The notes beneath the pieces were generated by a model. That model did no database searches and was not told where the DNA came from. It saw only the letters and a program-made list of their open reading frames with translations. The translations under genes were made by a program, and so were the position numbers. From Cryobacterium suzukii (GTDB lineage: Bacteria > Actinomycetota > Actinomycetes > Actinomycetales > Microbacteriaceae), in the NCBI RefSeq assembly GCF_004403185.1, contig NZ_SOHJ01000003.1:124001-188000 (forward strand): a stretch of 64,000 bases of DNA, in the 5' to 3' direction. Positions 1 through 9,172 of the stretch are shown here, one piece after another (position 1 is the stretch's first letter; each line of letters starts with the position of its first letter).

Positions 1-119
1 GCATGGAACAGACGAACAGCGATGTCGGCGACGGCGACGCGGCTGCGGGCATCCGCTTGCCGGGAGCCGGAAACCGGGGCGTGGGCGGTGAGTGCGGCTG
101 GCGCGGACAGATCAGACAT
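1..119 (-). CDS. N-terminal fragment of an unidentified leftward gene
   Basis: Reading the minus strand from an ATG at 119-117 gives an open frame of 39 codons that runs off the left edge. It begins MSDLSAPAALTAHAPVSG and continues with an Ala/Val/Arg-rich stretch ending near ADIAVRLFH. Codon use is actinobacterial, and the frame contains the genus-type heptamer GCATCCG (49-55) in frame as GCG-GAT-GCC. No clear Shine-Dalgarno sequence is visible. The product cannot be named from so few residues. If real, the gene is transcribed divergently from the peroxidase gene. The overlapping plus-strand reading from 3 to 278 looks like a shadow. Confidence 0.4.
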   Translation of the reverse strand, partial: MSDLSAPAALTAHAPVSGSRQADARSRVAVADIAVRLFH

Positions 120-170
120 GGTCTGGCGAAATTAGCACGGAACCGGGGCTGGCCGTCGCGGGCGAAAGGC

Positions 171-186
171 GATCGGGCCCGGGCCC
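171..186. repeat. GC palindrome shared with the 17.3 kb hairpin
   Basis: The 16-mer GATCGGGCCCGGGCCC occurs here, upstream of the peroxidase gene, and again at 17291-17306 inside the large hairpin before the FAD oxidoreductase. The core GGGCCCGGGCCC is self-complementary. It may be a remnant of the same dispersed palindrome or chance in GC-rich DNA. Confidence 0.4.
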
Positions 187-285
187 GGAAAGCGGTGGTG
201 GATGGGGTGGCGCCGGCCCAAGGTTTCCATAAGGCACACAACGCACTCTTGCACCATTCGCTCACCCTGAAGAGATAGGTGCGTC

Positions 286-3200
286 ATGAGCACGTTCGAC
301 GGTCAAGGAAACATGCGCAGAACGAGAAGCACAACCGGGATGCGAGGTAGTCCACCTTTTCAGGACGGTGGAAAACCGCGGAGAGTCTTCGGCAAGCCCA
401 TGCGCGTAGTAGCAGCCGGCATGGCTGCGGTGCTCTACGCCGGACTCGGACTGACGGCCGCACTGCCGGCCCAGGCGGCCATCGCCGCGGTCGGCCAGGG
501 GTTCGCAGTCACCACAAGCGACCTCGCCTACATTCTTAAGCAGATCAAGATCGCTGAAGCCCACGTTGCGAACACCACCTCGGCCACCGGCCCGTGTGGC
601 GCGCTCGTCGGAACCGGCCCCAACCAAATCGCCAGCCCGCTGCTCTCGCTCGGACTGCGCACGGTCGACGGATCCTGCAATAATCTGCAGCCCGGTCAGG
701 ACCAGTTCGGCGCCGCCGACCAGATCTTCCCGCGCCTCACGACACCGGTGTTTTCACAAGCGGAGGTCACGCCCTCCGGATTCGGACCGCCGAACCAGAC
801 CTCCTACGCCCAGAAAAAGGGCCTGGTCTTCGACAGTGAGCCGCGCACGGTCAGCAACCTGATCGTCGACCAGACGTCGACCAATCCGGCCGCCATCGCC
901 GCAGCCGGAAACCCGGTGCGCACCCAGGGCAATGAGGGCGTCGTAGCGTGCACCACCGACCCGAGCCCGACCGTGCCGGCTGGTGTTCCCGCCGGCTGTA
1001 TCCCCTCCAACCAGACGTTGTTCATGCCGAACGTGACGACCGACGTCGGCCTCTCGCCGCCGTACAACTCGATGTTCACCCTGTTCGGTCAGTTCTTCGA
1101 CCACGGGATCGACCAGACGGTCAAGGGCGGTGGCACGGTTTTCGTGCCGCTCAAGGCTGATGACCCGCTGCGCGTCTCCGGTCCTGACGGGATCGCCGGC
1201 AACGGTGACGAGGTTCCCGCCAACCAGGCCTTCATGGTGCTGACCCGTGCGAAGAACCAGCCAGGACCCGATGGCGTCGCCGGCAACAACCCGGCGACCC
1301 CCGCCGACGAGAGCGCCGACGACGTTCAAGATGCCCTCAACACGGACTCCCCGTGGGTCGACCAGAGCCAGACCTACGCCTCGCACGCCTCGCACCAGGT
1401 GTTCCTGCGCGAGTACGTGACCGAGGGTGGCAGGCCGGTCGCCACCGGCAAGCTCATCGGCGGCCCGACCGGACCCACCGCGGGCGGCATGGCAACCTGG
1501 GCCACGACCAAGGCGCAGGCCGCAAACGTGCTCGGACTCCTGCTGGCTGACAAGGATGTTCTCAACATCCCGATGTTGGCAGTGGATGCTTACGGCAAGT
1601 TCATCCCCGGACCAGCGCGCGGCATGGCACAGTACGCCACCGCGACGGGCCTGGTCGAGGGCGACACGGCGAACCCCGTGCCCGTTCCGAGCGACGTGCT
1701 CTACTTCAACACGCCGTTCCTGACCGATATCGCGCACAACGCGGAGCCGAAGTCCGGACTCACGCCAGACGGTAACGCCACGGCATCTGCTGACTTCGCC
1801 AGCCAGCCGTCCGGCACCTACGACGATGAGATGCTCAATGCTCACTTCATCGCCGGTGACGGTCGCGTCAACGAGAACATTGGCCTGACCGCCATTCACC
1901 AGGTGTTCCACTCGGAGCATGACCGTCTGGTCGATGACATCAAGAACACCCTGACCAACGACACCTCCGCCAAGGGCGCTGCGGCGCTGACCGAGTGGAA
2001 GCTGGCTAGCGGAGCTGTCGGGTGGAACGGCGACCGCCTGTTCCAGGCTGCCCGCTACGTCACCGAGATGGAGTACCAGCACCTCGTCTTCGAGGAATTC
2101 GCCCGCAAGGTGCAGCCCGGTATCAACCCGTTCGAGCCGTTCGCCTTCACCCAGACCGAGATAAACCCGGCGGTCAGCGCGGAGTTCGCGCACGCGGTCT
2201 ACCGCTTTGGGCACTCCATGCTGACCGAGACAATCTCGCGTCGCAACCAGGACAAGCCGGGAGTAGACGGACTGTTCGGCACGAGTGATGACGTTCTGGG
2301 TAGCCAGAACGACATTTCCCTGCTCGAGGGTTTCCTCAACCCGCCCGCGTACACCGATGGTGGACCAGAGGGTCAGTTGACCTCCGAAGAGGCCGCCGGC
2401 AGCGTCATCATGGGCATGAGCGACCAGGTGGGTAACGAACTCGACGAGTTCGTCACCGACACCCTGCGCAATGACCTCCTCGGGCTGCCGCTCGATCTGG
2501 CAGCGATCAACATAACCCGTGCGCGTTCTGAAGGCGTGCCGCGGCTGAACGTATTCCGTCGTGATCTGTTCAACAAGACCAACGATGGGGCGCTCAAGCC
2601 ATACACGAACTGGATCGACTTCGGAGAGAACCTCAAGCACCCGGAATCGTTAATCAACTTCGTCGCGGCTTACGGTCAGTTCCCCACCATTACCGGCGCG
2701 AGCACGCTCGACGGAAAGCGCGACGCCGCACGACTGATCGTGAGCCCAGACGCCCTGGCCGGAGAAACTTCTCCGGACGGTGCCATGGACTTCATGAACA
2801 GCACCGGAACGTGGGCCAACTCGGGCACGCACTCGATCACGGGTCTCGACGACGTCGACCTCTGGGTCGGCGGCCTCGCTGAGATGACGACCCCGTTTGG
2901 TGGCCTGCTCGGCACGACGTTCAACTACGTGTTCGAGAACCAGATGACCAACCTGCAAAACGGTGACCGTCTGTACTATCTCGCCCGCACGCCCGGCATG
3001 AACCTCCGCACCCAGTTGGAGGGTAACTCCTTTGCCGAGCTCATGATGCGCAACACGAACGCGCACTCGCTCAAGGCTGATCCCTTCGCCACGGCTGACT
3101 GCAAGTTCGAGCTGAAGAACCTGGCGGGAACCATCGCTGGCTTTGAAGCCTCGGGCAACGCCGTCGCCGACGACCCGCAATCCGAGTGTAATGAGACAGC

Positions 3201-6165
3201 CCTGCTGATTCGCATGCCCGACGGCACGATCAAATACCGTGCCCGCAACACGGTCGACCCCGCTGGTATCAACGGCCAGGCCGTCTACAACGGTACCGGA
3301 AACGTGGACCGGATCTACGGCGGGAACGACAACGACACCTACTGGGGTGGCCTCGGCAACGACGTCATCGAGGGCGGTGGCGGAGCCGACGTGGCTCTCG
3401 GCGGTGAAGGCAACGACATCATCACCGACCTCGCCGGAGACGACGTGCCCAAGGGCGGACCAGGCAACGACGCGATCGATGCCGGACCCGGACTCGACAT
3501 CCTCATGGGCGGCGAAGGCAAGGACTTCACCAACGGTGGAGCCAACGCCAACACAACCTTCGGTGGCGCAGGCGACGACTTCATCGTTCTCGGTGAAAGC
3601 CTCGACGCGGCCTTCGGTGACAGTGGAGACGACTGGGAAGAGGGCGGCAACCAGCCCGACCTCATGATCGGAGACAGCAGCAACCTGTTCTTCCTGGACG
3701 ACTCGCAGAAGCCGGGTAGCGACTTCATGATCGGCCAGGGCGGCGACGACGACTACGACATGGAGGGCGGCGACGACATTGGCGTCGGTGGTCCTGGCAT
3801 TGAAAAGGTCGCCGGCGGTTCCGGCTACGACTGGTCGACTGGCCAGGGTGACCCCCAGGCTCAGGACTCCGATCTGGCTCTGCCGATCGCTCCGCTGGAC
3901 ATCCTGCAGGTCGGTGTACGCGACAAGTACAACGAAGTCGAGGCACTCTCGGGCTGGAAGCTGAATGACATCCTCCGCGGCGACGACGTGGTTCCCAGCG
4001 CCGTTGGTGGCGGTGGCTTCATCGGCTGTGACGTTGTGGACCAGGCCGGAGTAGACCGCATCGCGGGCTTCGACGCGCTGATTCCGGAATTCACGACCAC
4101 GCTGGCATCCGTTGTCGCGCAGTCGGCACAGGGTGACTGCCCGATCCTCGAAGGCCCGAACGTCTGGGGCGCCGGCAACGTGCTCCTCGGCGGCGGCGGC
4201 AGCGACCTGATCGAGGGACGAGGCGCCGACGACATCATCGACGGCGACGCGTACCTCAGCCTTCGCCTGAGCGTCCGCACCAACGCGAGCGACCCGGCAT
4301 CGGAGATTGGCAGTGCCAGCATCAACGGCACGAACCAGAGCGCGATGGCTAGCCAGTACCTGTCCGACGCCGCCGGTGCGCTCACCGGACCGACGCTTCA
4401 GGAAGCTGTTTTTGCTGGCAACGTCGACCCGGGCAACATTGTGGCAGTTCGTGAGATCCTGTATGGATCCAGCGGCACTGACTCGGCACTTTTCTCCGGG
4501 CTCACCACCGATTACGAGGTCACCACGACCGGTGGCGACGGCACGCTCGGCTCGGCGGGATCGACCACCACGGTGCTTGACAACCGTGGTATCGACGGTA
4601 CAGACACCCTTCGCAACATTGAACGCCTGCAGTTCAGCGACACCGTGGCTCCAGGAACGCCGACCACCGTCTCTGCAGTTGCCGGCAACGGTCAGGCGAC
4701 CGTCGACTGGGTGGCTTCGCTGACCGGCATCGCCACCAGCTTCTCGGTGAGGGTGCTCGACTCGTTCGGTGCTCAGGTGGGGGCACTTCGCCCCGCGGCC
4801 GGAACCGCATCCAGCCTGGTTGTCACCGGGCTGACCAACGGCTCCAGCTACACGTTCCAGGTATCGGCGACCAACGCGGAAGGGACGAGCGCATTCTCGG
4901 CATCGTCCAACGCGGTGACTCCGTCGGCACCGGTGGTGCAGGTGGTTGCGGGCGCTCCGACGATCGGAACCCCGGTCGCCGGTAATGCGCAGGTGACCGT
5001 GAACTGGACGTCTCCCGCACCGGTGGCCAACCAGGCACCGATCACGGGTTACCGGGTTCGCACCTACGTCGGCGCGAGTACCACGGCGACCCGCACCTCG
5101 ATTGTCGCCAACGTCTCGACCGTGACGATCACTGCGCTGACGAACGGAACCGGGTACACCTTCGATGTCGCAGCGATCAACTCGGTCGGTACGGGAGCGG
5201 CCTCGGCTCGTTCGGTGGAGGTGACGCCGGTAGCACCGGTGGTGGCGGGCGCTCCGACGATCGGAACGTCGGTCGCTGGTAACGCTTCGGTGACGGTGAA
5301 CTGGACCGCCCCGGGCGCTGTGGCCAACGCCCCGGCTGTCACGGGCTATCGGGTTCGTACCTTCATCGGGGCGGGCACCACGGCAACGGGCACCACGACG
5401 GTGGCCAACGTCACCAGTGCGGTGATCACGGCGTTGACGAACGGGACCGGGTACACCTTCGATGTTGCCGCGATCAACGCGGTCGGCACCGGAGCGGCAT
5501 CCGCTCGTTCGGTTGCGGTCACACCGCGCACGGAGTTCGTGCTTCCCACAGTGACAGCGCGCACGCCGGCCTCCGGTGCACGCTCGGTCAGCCAGACCGG
5601 CAACCTGACGGCAACGTTCAGTGAGCCGGTCACGAGAGTGGGCACAACGACGTTCGTGTTGCGGCTCGGCACCACGCTGGTCCCTGCCGTGGTGTCGTAC
5701 AACGCCACGACTCGCGTCGCGACGCTGAACCCGAACGCGAGCCTGCTCCCGGACCGCAGTTACACGGCCACCCTCTCGGGTATCCGTGACCTCGCCGGCA
5801 ACACGATGGTGGCCAGTTCCTGGACCTTCACTACGGGCCCGGCACCGACGATCCTCACGAGGACTCCCGCACCCGGAGCCATCGCGGTACGCCGGAACGC
5901 CAACGTGACCGTGCTACTCAGTGAAGACATCACCGGAGTCAGCGCGACCACGGTTCGAATCACTCGGGTCTCCACCGGAGCGGTCATCACCTCGGCTGCG
6001 GCGTTCAACGCCACCACCAATGTGTTGACCATCAACCCGGTGACACTGAGCTCGAACGTGCAGTACCGGGTCACCATGACCGGAGGAACGGGCAGCGTTC
6101 GAGACCTCGCGGGTAACCCGCTAGTGACGAGCACCTGGACCTTCACGACCGGCATCCTGTTCTAA
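286..6165 (+). CDS. Secreted animal-type haem peroxidase with RTX, FN3 and Ig-like modules
   Basis: A 1959-aa exported protein. A long basic N-terminus leads to a hydrophobic core (about residues 39-62) ending ALPAQA, a likely signal-peptidase site; starts at codons 10 or 39 are possible. The animal haem peroxidase domain fills about residues 90-900. Motif GQFFDHGID carries Asp272 and distal His273, DGRVNEN carries Arg527 and Glu530, and YRFGHSML carries proximal His643. By comparison with myeloperoxidase, Asp272 and Glu530 are the residues that form ester bonds to haem. Glycine/aspartate RTX nonapeptide-like repeats (Ca-binding) follow at about 1010-1150 and 1297-1330. Then come three FN3-like modules (from about 1455, 1554 and 1653) and two bacterial Ig-like modules (from about 1752 and 1852). 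No LPXTG anchor is seen. The family includes RTX-bearing peroxidases linked to Mn(II) oxidation. The substrate here is inferred, not shown. Confidence 0.9.
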   Translation: MSTFDGQGNMRRTRSTTGMRGSPPFQDGGKPRRVFGKPMRVVAAGMAAVLYAGLGLTAALPAQAAIAAVGQGFAVTTSDLAYILKQIKIAEAHVANTTSATGPCGALVGTGPNQIASPLLSLGLRTVDGSCNNLQPGQDQFGAADQIFPRLTTPVFSQAEVTPSGFGPPNQTSYAQKKGLVFDSEPRTVSNLIVDQTSTNPAAIAAAGNPVRTQGNEGVVACTTDPSPTVPAGVPAGCIPSNQTLFMPNVTTDVGLSPPYNSMFTLFGQFFDHGIDQTVKGGGTVFVPLKADDPLRVSGPDGIAGNGDEVPANQAFMVLTRAKNQPGPDGVAGNNPATPADESADDVQDALNTDSPWVDQSQTYASHASHQVFLREYVTEGGRPVATGKLIGGPTGPTAGGMATWATTKAQAANVLGLLLADKDVLNIPMLAVDAYGKFIPGPARGMAQYATATGLVEGDTANPVPVPSDVLYFNTPFLTDIAHNAEPKSGLTPDGNATASADFASQPSGTYDDEMLNAHFIAGDGRVNENIGLTAIHQVFHSEHDRLVDDIKNTLTNDTSAKGAAALTEWKLASGAVGWNGDRLFQAARYVTEMEYQHLVFEEFARKVQPGINPFEPFAFTQTEINPAVSAEFAHAVYRFGHSMLTETISRRNQDKPGVDGLFGTSDDVLGSQNDISLLEGFLNPPAYTDGGPEGQLTSEEAAGSVIMGMSDQVGNELDEFVTDTLRNDLLGLPLDLAAINITRARSEGVPRLNVFRRDLFNKTNDGALKPYTNWIDFGENLKHPESLINFVAAYGQFPTITGASTLDGKRDAARLIVSPDALAGETSPDGAMDFMNSTGTWANSGTHSITGLDDVDLWVGGLAEMTTPFGGLLGTTFNYVFENQMTNLQNGDRLYYLARTPGMNLRTQLEGNSFAELMMRNTNAHSLKADPFATADCKFELKNLAGTIAGFEASGNAVADDPQSECNETALLIRMPDGTIKYRARNTVDPAGINGQAVYNGTGNVDRIYGGNDNDTYWGGLGNDVIEGGGGADVALGGEGNDIITDLAGDDVPKGGPGNDAIDAGPGLDILMGGEGKDFTNGGANANTTFGGAGDDFIVLGESLDAAFGDSGDDWEEGGNQPDLMIGDSSNLFFLDDSQKPGSDFMIGQGGDDDYDMEGGDDIGVGGPGIEKVAGGSGYDWSTGQGDPQAQDSDLALPIAPLDILQVGVRDKYNEVEALSGWKLNDILRGDDVVPSAVGGGGFIGCDVVDQAGVDRIAGFDALIPEFTTTLASVVAQSAQGDCPILEGPNVWGAGNVLLGGGGSDLIEGRGADDIIDGDAYLSLRLSVRTNASDPASEIGSASINGTNQSAMASQYLSDAAGALTGPTLQEAVFAGNVDPGNIVAVREILYGSSGTDSALFSGLTTDYEVTTTGGDGTLGSAGSTTTVLDNRGIDGTDTLRNIERLQFSDTVAPGTPTTVSAVAGNGQATVDWVASLTGIATSFSVRVLDSFGAQVGALRPAAGTASSLVVTGLTNGSSYTFQVSATNAEGTSAFSASSNAVTPSAPVVQVVAGAPTIGTPVAGNAQVTVNWTSPAPVANQAPITGYRVRTYVGASTTATRTSIVANVSTVTITALTNGTGYTFDVAAINSVGTGAASARSVEVTPVAPVVAGAPTIGTSVAGNASVTVNWTAPGAVANAPAVTGYRVRTFIGAGTTATGTTTVANVTSAVITALTNGTGYTFDVAAINAVGTGAASARSVAVTPRTEFVLPTVTARTPASGARSVSQTGNLTATFSEPVTRVGTTTFVLRLGTTLVPAVVSYNATTRVATLNPNASLLPDRSYTATLSGIRDLAGNTMVASSWTFTTGPAPTILTRTPAPGAIAVRRNANVTVLLSEDITGVSATTVRITRVSTGAVITSAAAFNATTNVLTINPVTLSSNVQYRVTMTGGTGSVRDLAGNPLVTSTWTFTTGILF

Positions 6166-6191
6166 GCCAAGGAACCTGAACCATCCCCCGG

Positions 6192-6224
6192 CCGGCCGGC
6201 GACTCTTCCCGAGTCGCCGGCCGG
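6192..6224 (+). terminator. Stem-loop after the peroxidase gene
   Basis: A perfect 14-bp stem (6192-6205 with 6211-6224) and a 5-nt loop lie 26 nt after the stop. There is no long T tract, as is common in actinobacteria. The core GGCGACTC/GAGTCGCC is identical to that of the hairpin after the next gene. Confidence 0.7.
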
Positions 6225-6384
6225 TTCGTGTTTGTCGGCGACCTCCCCACAAATGAGGTTCGAGAATCGCGGAGAATCCCCTTCGCGCCGGCCTGGCGCC
6301 AACCCCAGTATTTTTACAAGCTTCGGCTGACATCGTTCGTACACGCGTGAATCATGCTCCACTTTATGGAATGGACGGCGCACC

Positions 6385-9069
6385 ATGAAAAAATTATTGA
6401 ACGGACCGAAATGGACCGGTTCCCGGTTCCCGGATCGGCGTCAGACCGCACTGGTGGGGATCGCTGTCACAGCGCTGTGCTCCAGCTTCGTGCTCGCCAT
6501 CCCAGCGGCAAATGCTGCCGTTCCGACCTTCCCAGACAACATCGTGGTCTTCCCCAACCGGGACTTCGTCGTGCTCGAGGGCTACCAAAACCATCTGGGG
6601 GAGACGGCGACCGTTGAAGTCAGCCGCGCCGGTGTCGGTGTGATTGGTTCAGCCCAGGCTGTTGTCCAGGCCGGCGACGTCGCCTTTGAGATCAACCATC
6701 CCGGCGGCGTGTGTTGGGGCGCTGGAACCGGCCTGCAGGTGACCCCCGATATCCTCCCGGCGGACACAGTGTCCGTCAAATTTGGTGCCACAGCTGCCGG
6801 AGACACGCTGGTCCAAGACGTGTTCGTGACCGGCCGCGCTGTGCGCAGCGGCACCACCGTCACGGTCACCGGCCATATCGGCGCCACGGTCAACCGGGCA
6901 CAGGTCGAACAACGCATCATCGAGCCCGCGTTGGTACCAACGACCGTGCAGCGCCGCGATGTGCGCGCCGTACCGGGACCGATGACCCCCGCACCCAAGG
7001 GCGGCTACCGCTCCAGTCTCGAATTTGATCTGAATGGGCCGAACACCTTCACCGCTACCTATATTTTCGACCAGCTTGACGCGGCGCAGCTCGCGGCCGA
7101 TGCTGGCGGCGAGCGTGCTATGGGATGGCAGGCCGAAGATATCAATGCCAACCGCCAGGGTCTGACCATCGCCGAGTTCGGTGAACCGGGCGGCCCCGGC
7201 ATGGGCGGTTGCCCCAATGGCCCGCTCGCTTCGGGACCTCCCGGGCCAACGAACGTCGCAGCCACGAAGGCAGGCACCGGGATCGCACTCACCTGGACCC
7301 CCGCACAGGCGATCCCCGGAACACCGGCCATTACCGGGTACCGGGCCGCTGCCGTGGGGCAAACCGTCACGAACAATGAGCAAGTTGAAATTGGCAAGCG
7401 CATCACCGGCCAGGGTGCAACCGGCACCACGATCACCGGCCTGGCCGCCGGCGAAACCTACGACGTGTACGTGGTCGCGGTCAGTAGCGTCGGAGAAACC
7501 TTCCCGGCCGTTCATGCCATCCCGGCAACCGACAGCACAGCACCCACCGTCACAGCAACGCCGGCCGGCGGCACCTTCGCTACCGCACAATCGGTCACGC
7601 TGAGCGCCAATGAGACCGGGTCGGACATTTACTACACCGTCGACGGTACCGACGTGGTTCTCGCCGGCGGTGTCATCTCCGACTCCGCTACGCTCTACAC
7701 CGGCGCGATACCGGTCACTACCTCCGCAACGCTCACGTTCAATGCCTTCGATCCCGCCGGAAACGTTTCGGCCACTGGTCAGGCTGTGTTCACGATCAGT
7801 GCGGTGAATCCGGAACCTGATGTCGTCGCCCCCACGGTGACGGCGAGGACACCGCTGGCTGGCGCTACCTCGGTCAGCGCGACTGGTGACCTGACGGCAA
7901 CGTTCAGTGAATCGGTCACGGGAGTTAGCGACACCACGTTCGTGCTCGCCAACGGTGCCACGGCCGTTCCCGGCGCAGTGTCCTACGACGCCACTACTCG
8001 GGTTGCGACCCTGAACCCGAGCGCGACATTGTTGGCCGACACCTCCTACACGGCGACGCTGTCGGGTATAGCGGATGTTGCGGGCAACCTGATGACTACC
8101 GACAGCTGGTCGTTCACGACGGCCCCGGTAGCACCGGTGGTGCAGGTCGTGGCCGGAGCTCCCGTGATCGGAACCTCGGTTGCTGGTGATGCTTCGGTGT
8201 CCGTGAATTGGACGGCCCCGGCGCCGGTGGTTGACGCCGCCGCGATCACGGGCTACCTGGTTCGAACCTTCATCGGAGCGGACGCAACGGCAACGGGAAC
8301 GACGACGGTGGGCGATGTCACCAGCGCTGTGATCGGGTCGTTGACGAATGGCACCGGGTACACCTTCGATGTTGCGGCGATCAACTCGGTCGGCACCGGA
8401 GCGGCCTCGGCTCGTTCGGTAGTGGTCACGCCGCGCACGGAGTTCGTGCTGCCGACGGTGACCACGCGCACGCCGGCTGCCGGTGATCGCTCGATCAGCC
8501 AGACCGGAAATCTGACGGCAACGTTCAGTGAACCGGTCACCGGGGTCAGCGGTACGACGTTCGTGCTGCGGCGCGGTACCACGGTGATCGCAGCTGTGGT
8601 CGGCTACAACGCCACGACGCGAGTCGCGACTCTGAACCCGAGCGTGACCCTGCTCGCCGACCGCACCTACACGGCTACCCTTTCGGGCATCCGTGACGCG
8701 GCCGGTAACGAGTTAGCGACGAGCACCTGGTCGTTCACTACCGGTCCGGCTCCGACCATCACCGCGCTGACTCCCGCTTCGGGCGCGACAGGAGTTGGAC
8801 GGCTGGTGAGCCCGACCGCGACCTTCAGCGAAGCCATCACTGGATTCACCGCAACGTCGGTGACTGTCACGCGTCCCGGCGCGACGATCGCTTCGACCCT
8901 GTCGTTCAACGCGACGACTCGCGTACTGACGATCAACCCGAATGCCACACTCCTGGCCAACACGACGTACACGGTGAACATCACCGGTGGCACGGGTGCT
9001 GTGCGAGACCTGGTCGGCAACCCGGTGGTCACCCGCACGTGGTCGTACACGACGGGGGCGGTGAACTAA
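6385..9069 (+). CDS. Secreted multidomain FN3 / Ig-like protein
   Basis: An 894-aa protein with a Sec signal peptide (hydrophobic about residues 22-40, ending PAANA at 44). The N-terminal domain (about 45-280) is unrecognised and begins VPTFPDNIVVFPNRDF. After it come an FN3-like module (about 284-378), a chitobiase-type beta-sandwich (about 382-475, motif SGSDIYYTVDGT-like), an Ig-like module (about 480-578), a second FN3 (about 585-685) and two more Ig-like modules (about 688-894). The last FN3 and Ig modules are nearly the same at DNA level as those ending the peroxidase, so the two proteins probably share a surface or matrix partner. No catalytic motif was seen. A role as structural or binding partner of the oxidase pair is inference. 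The Shine-Dalgarno is weak. Confidence 0.8.
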   Translation: MKKLLNGPKWTGSRFPDRRQTALVGIAVTALCSSFVLAIPAANAAVPTFPDNIVVFPNRDFVVLEGYQNHLGETATVEVSRAGVGVIGSAQAVVQAGDVAFEINHPGGVCWGAGTGLQVTPDILPADTVSVKFGATAAGDTLVQDVFVTGRAVRSGTTVTVTGHIGATVNRAQVEQRIIEPALVPTTVQRRDVRAVPGPMTPAPKGGYRSSLEFDLNGPNTFTATYIFDQLDAAQLAADAGGERAMGWQAEDINANRQGLTIAEFGEPGGPGMGGCPNGPLASGPPGPTNVAATKAGTGIALTWTPAQAIPGTPAITGYRAAAVGQTVTNNEQVEIGKRITGQGATGTTITGLAAGETYDVYVVAVSSVGETFPAVHAIPATDSTAPTVTATPAGGTFATAQSVTLSANETGSDIYYTVDGTDVVLAGGVISDSATLYTGAIPVTTSATLTFNAFDPAGNVSATGQAVFTISAVNPEPDVVAPTVTARTPLAGATSVSATGDLTATFSESVTGVSDTTFVLANGATAVPGAVSYDATTRVATLNPSATLLADTSYTATLSGIADVAGNLMTTDSWSFTTAPVAPVVQVVAGAPVIGTSVAGDASVSVNWTAPAPVVDAAAITGYLVRTFIGADATATGTTTVGDVTSAVIGSLTNGTGYTFDVAAINSVGTGAASARSVVVTPRTEFVLPTVTTRTPAAGDRSISQTGNLTATFSEPVTGVSGTTFVLRRGTTVIAAVVGYNATTRVATLNPSVTLLADRTYTATLSGIRDAAGNELATSTWSFTTGPAPTITALTPASGATGVGRLVSPTATFSEAITGFTATSVTVTRPGATIASTLSFNATTRVLTINPNATLLANTTYTVNITGGTGAVRDLVGNPVVTRTWSYTTGAVN

Positions 9070-9087
9070 AACAGTCACTCGAATTAC

Positions 9088-9121
9088 CCGGCTGGCGACT
9101 CTCCTATGAGTCGCCAGCCGG
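9088..9121 (+). terminator. Stem-loop after the FN3/Ig protein gene
   Basis: A perfect 14-bp stem (9088-9101 with 9108-9121) and a 6-nt loop, starting 19 nt after the stop. It has the same inner stem as the terminator at 6192-6224, suggesting that the two transcription units arose by duplication or share a cassette. The multicopper oxidase start follows at 9173. Confidence 0.65.
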
Positions 9122-9172
9122 TCACCGCAACATCCCCAACCAGTGTTTTTCAGAAATTCAGCAGGAGACGTC

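Noticed and set aside
3-278. Plus-strand frame at the left edge
   Set aside because: Gly/Arg-rich composition without motif; the minus-strand frame from 119 looks more gene-like.
754-2640. Long minus-strand frame opposite the peroxidase
   Set aside because: Third-position GC bias opens long antisense frames. The plus strand carries complete catalytic motifs; this frame shows none.
3300-3750. DNA tandem repeat or CRISPR-like array
   Set aside because: The periodicity comes from RTX nonapeptides in the protein; there are no conserved DNA repeats with unique spacers.
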